DNA of 6,040 nt from DATJBC01 sp035515515 (GTDB lineage Bacteria; Actinomycetota; Acidimicrobiia; Acidimicrobiales; UBA8190), in NCBI GenBank assembly GCA_035515515.1, contig DATJBC010000017.1:1-6040 (forward strand), given 5' to 3'. The position numbers and the translations under genes were made by a program. Positions within the stretch are counted from its first letter, which is position 1. Each line of letters begins with the position of its first letter. Of the stretch, positions 5,766-6,040 are shown piece by piece. The notes beneath the pieces were generated by a model that worked only from the letters and a program-made list of their open reading frames with translations, did not search any database and was not told the DNA's origin.

Positions 5766-6040
5766 ATGCGCCATCGTCGTTCCATTCGTCTCGCCGCGGC
5801 AGGGCTGGTGTTGCCGGCGCTCGCCGTGGCGTTCCTCATCCCGGGGTCGGCGGCCTCGGCGGGGAGCAAGCCCAAGCCCGTGAAGGGCTCGTGTAGCTCG
5901 ATGAGCGGCACCGTCGCCACCACCATCACCCTGAGCGGTTGCACGCCCTCTCCCGAGGTCACCCCCACGGGCACCTTCAGCGGGTTCGGCCAGGGCAACA
6001 CGGACGGCGCCGCCACGCTCACGTGGACGAACGGCAACGT
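5766..6040 (+). CDS. Secreted hypothetical protein with signal peptide (N-terminal part)
   Basis: The frame is open from ATG 5766 to the right edge, so only the first 91 complete codons are visible. Residues 2-8 (RHRRSIR) are a basic n-region, about 9-25 a hydrophobic core, and PGSAASA (26-32) a cleavage region with an A-x-A site, so cleavage after Ala32 is likely. The mature start GSKPKPVKGS is basic. After it comes a Ser/Thr/Gly-rich stretch with GSCSSMSGTVATTITLSGCT, whose two cysteines (43 and 59) could form a disulfide. The alternation of Thr/Ser with hydrophobic residues (TVATTITL, ATLTW) suggests beta-strands. No lipobox is seen, so it is probably a freely secreted Sec substrate. It resembles small uncharacterised exported proteins of actinobacteria from memory, but I do not recognise a named family and assign no function. 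The minus-strand frame across this region is a shadow. Confidence 0.8.
   Translation, partial: MRHRRSIRLAAAGLVLPALAVAFLIPGSAASAGSKPKPVKGSCSSMSGTVATTITLSGCTPSPEVTPTGTFSGFGQGNTDGAATLTWTNGN

Overview
The window is about 6 kb of very GC-rich, gene-dense DNA from what looks like a high-GC actinobacterium. The evidence is the strong G/C preference at third codon positions, a GT2-GtrA fusion beside an actinobacterial YkcB-type glycosyltransferase, and a mycothiol-type DinB/MDMPI protein. The small secreted protein at the right end resembles ones I associate with Acidimicrobiia and Mycobacteria, but that finer placement is an impression. No insertion sequence, phage gene, CRISPR array or rRNA was seen.

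Layout, left to right. (1) 1-431, + strand: the C-terminal 142 residues of a polytopic membrane protein resembling a lipid-linked-sugar (GT-C fold) glycosyltransferase. (2) 446-4065, - strand: a two-gene operon. The promoter-proximal gene encodes a family 2 glycosyltransferase fused to a GtrA membrane domain. The second encodes a family 39 (YkcB-like) membrane glycosyltransferase with a long glycine-rich linker and an extracytoplasmic C-terminal domain. Their stop and start codons share an ATGA overlap. (3) 4066-4209: a 144-bp intergenic stretch with several GC-rich dyads. (4) 4210-5299, - strand: a DUF1697 protein preceded, with only a 4-nt gap, by a TIGR03086/MDMPI-type metal-binding protein. 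(5) 5413-5497, - strand: a tRNA-Leu with anticodon UAG and an encoded CCA end. (6) 5766 to the right edge, + strand: the start of a secreted protein with a clear signal peptide.

The operon at 446-4065 reads as a complete polyprenyl-phosphate glycosylation module. The GT2 domain would charge polyprenyl phosphate with a sugar on the inner face. The GtrA domain would help move it across the membrane. The GT39 enzyme would transfer the sugar to an acceptor outside. The convergent membrane protein at 1-431 may belong to the same envelope-glycan neighbourhood. The acceptor and the sugar cannot be read from the sequence. The DUF1697/MDMPI pair, the tRNA and the secreted protein look like unrelated neighbours.

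No plainly novel system is visible. The most interesting items are the compact glycosylation cassette, the Gly-rich linker of its GT39 enzyme, and the uncharacterised secreted protein that runs off the right edge.
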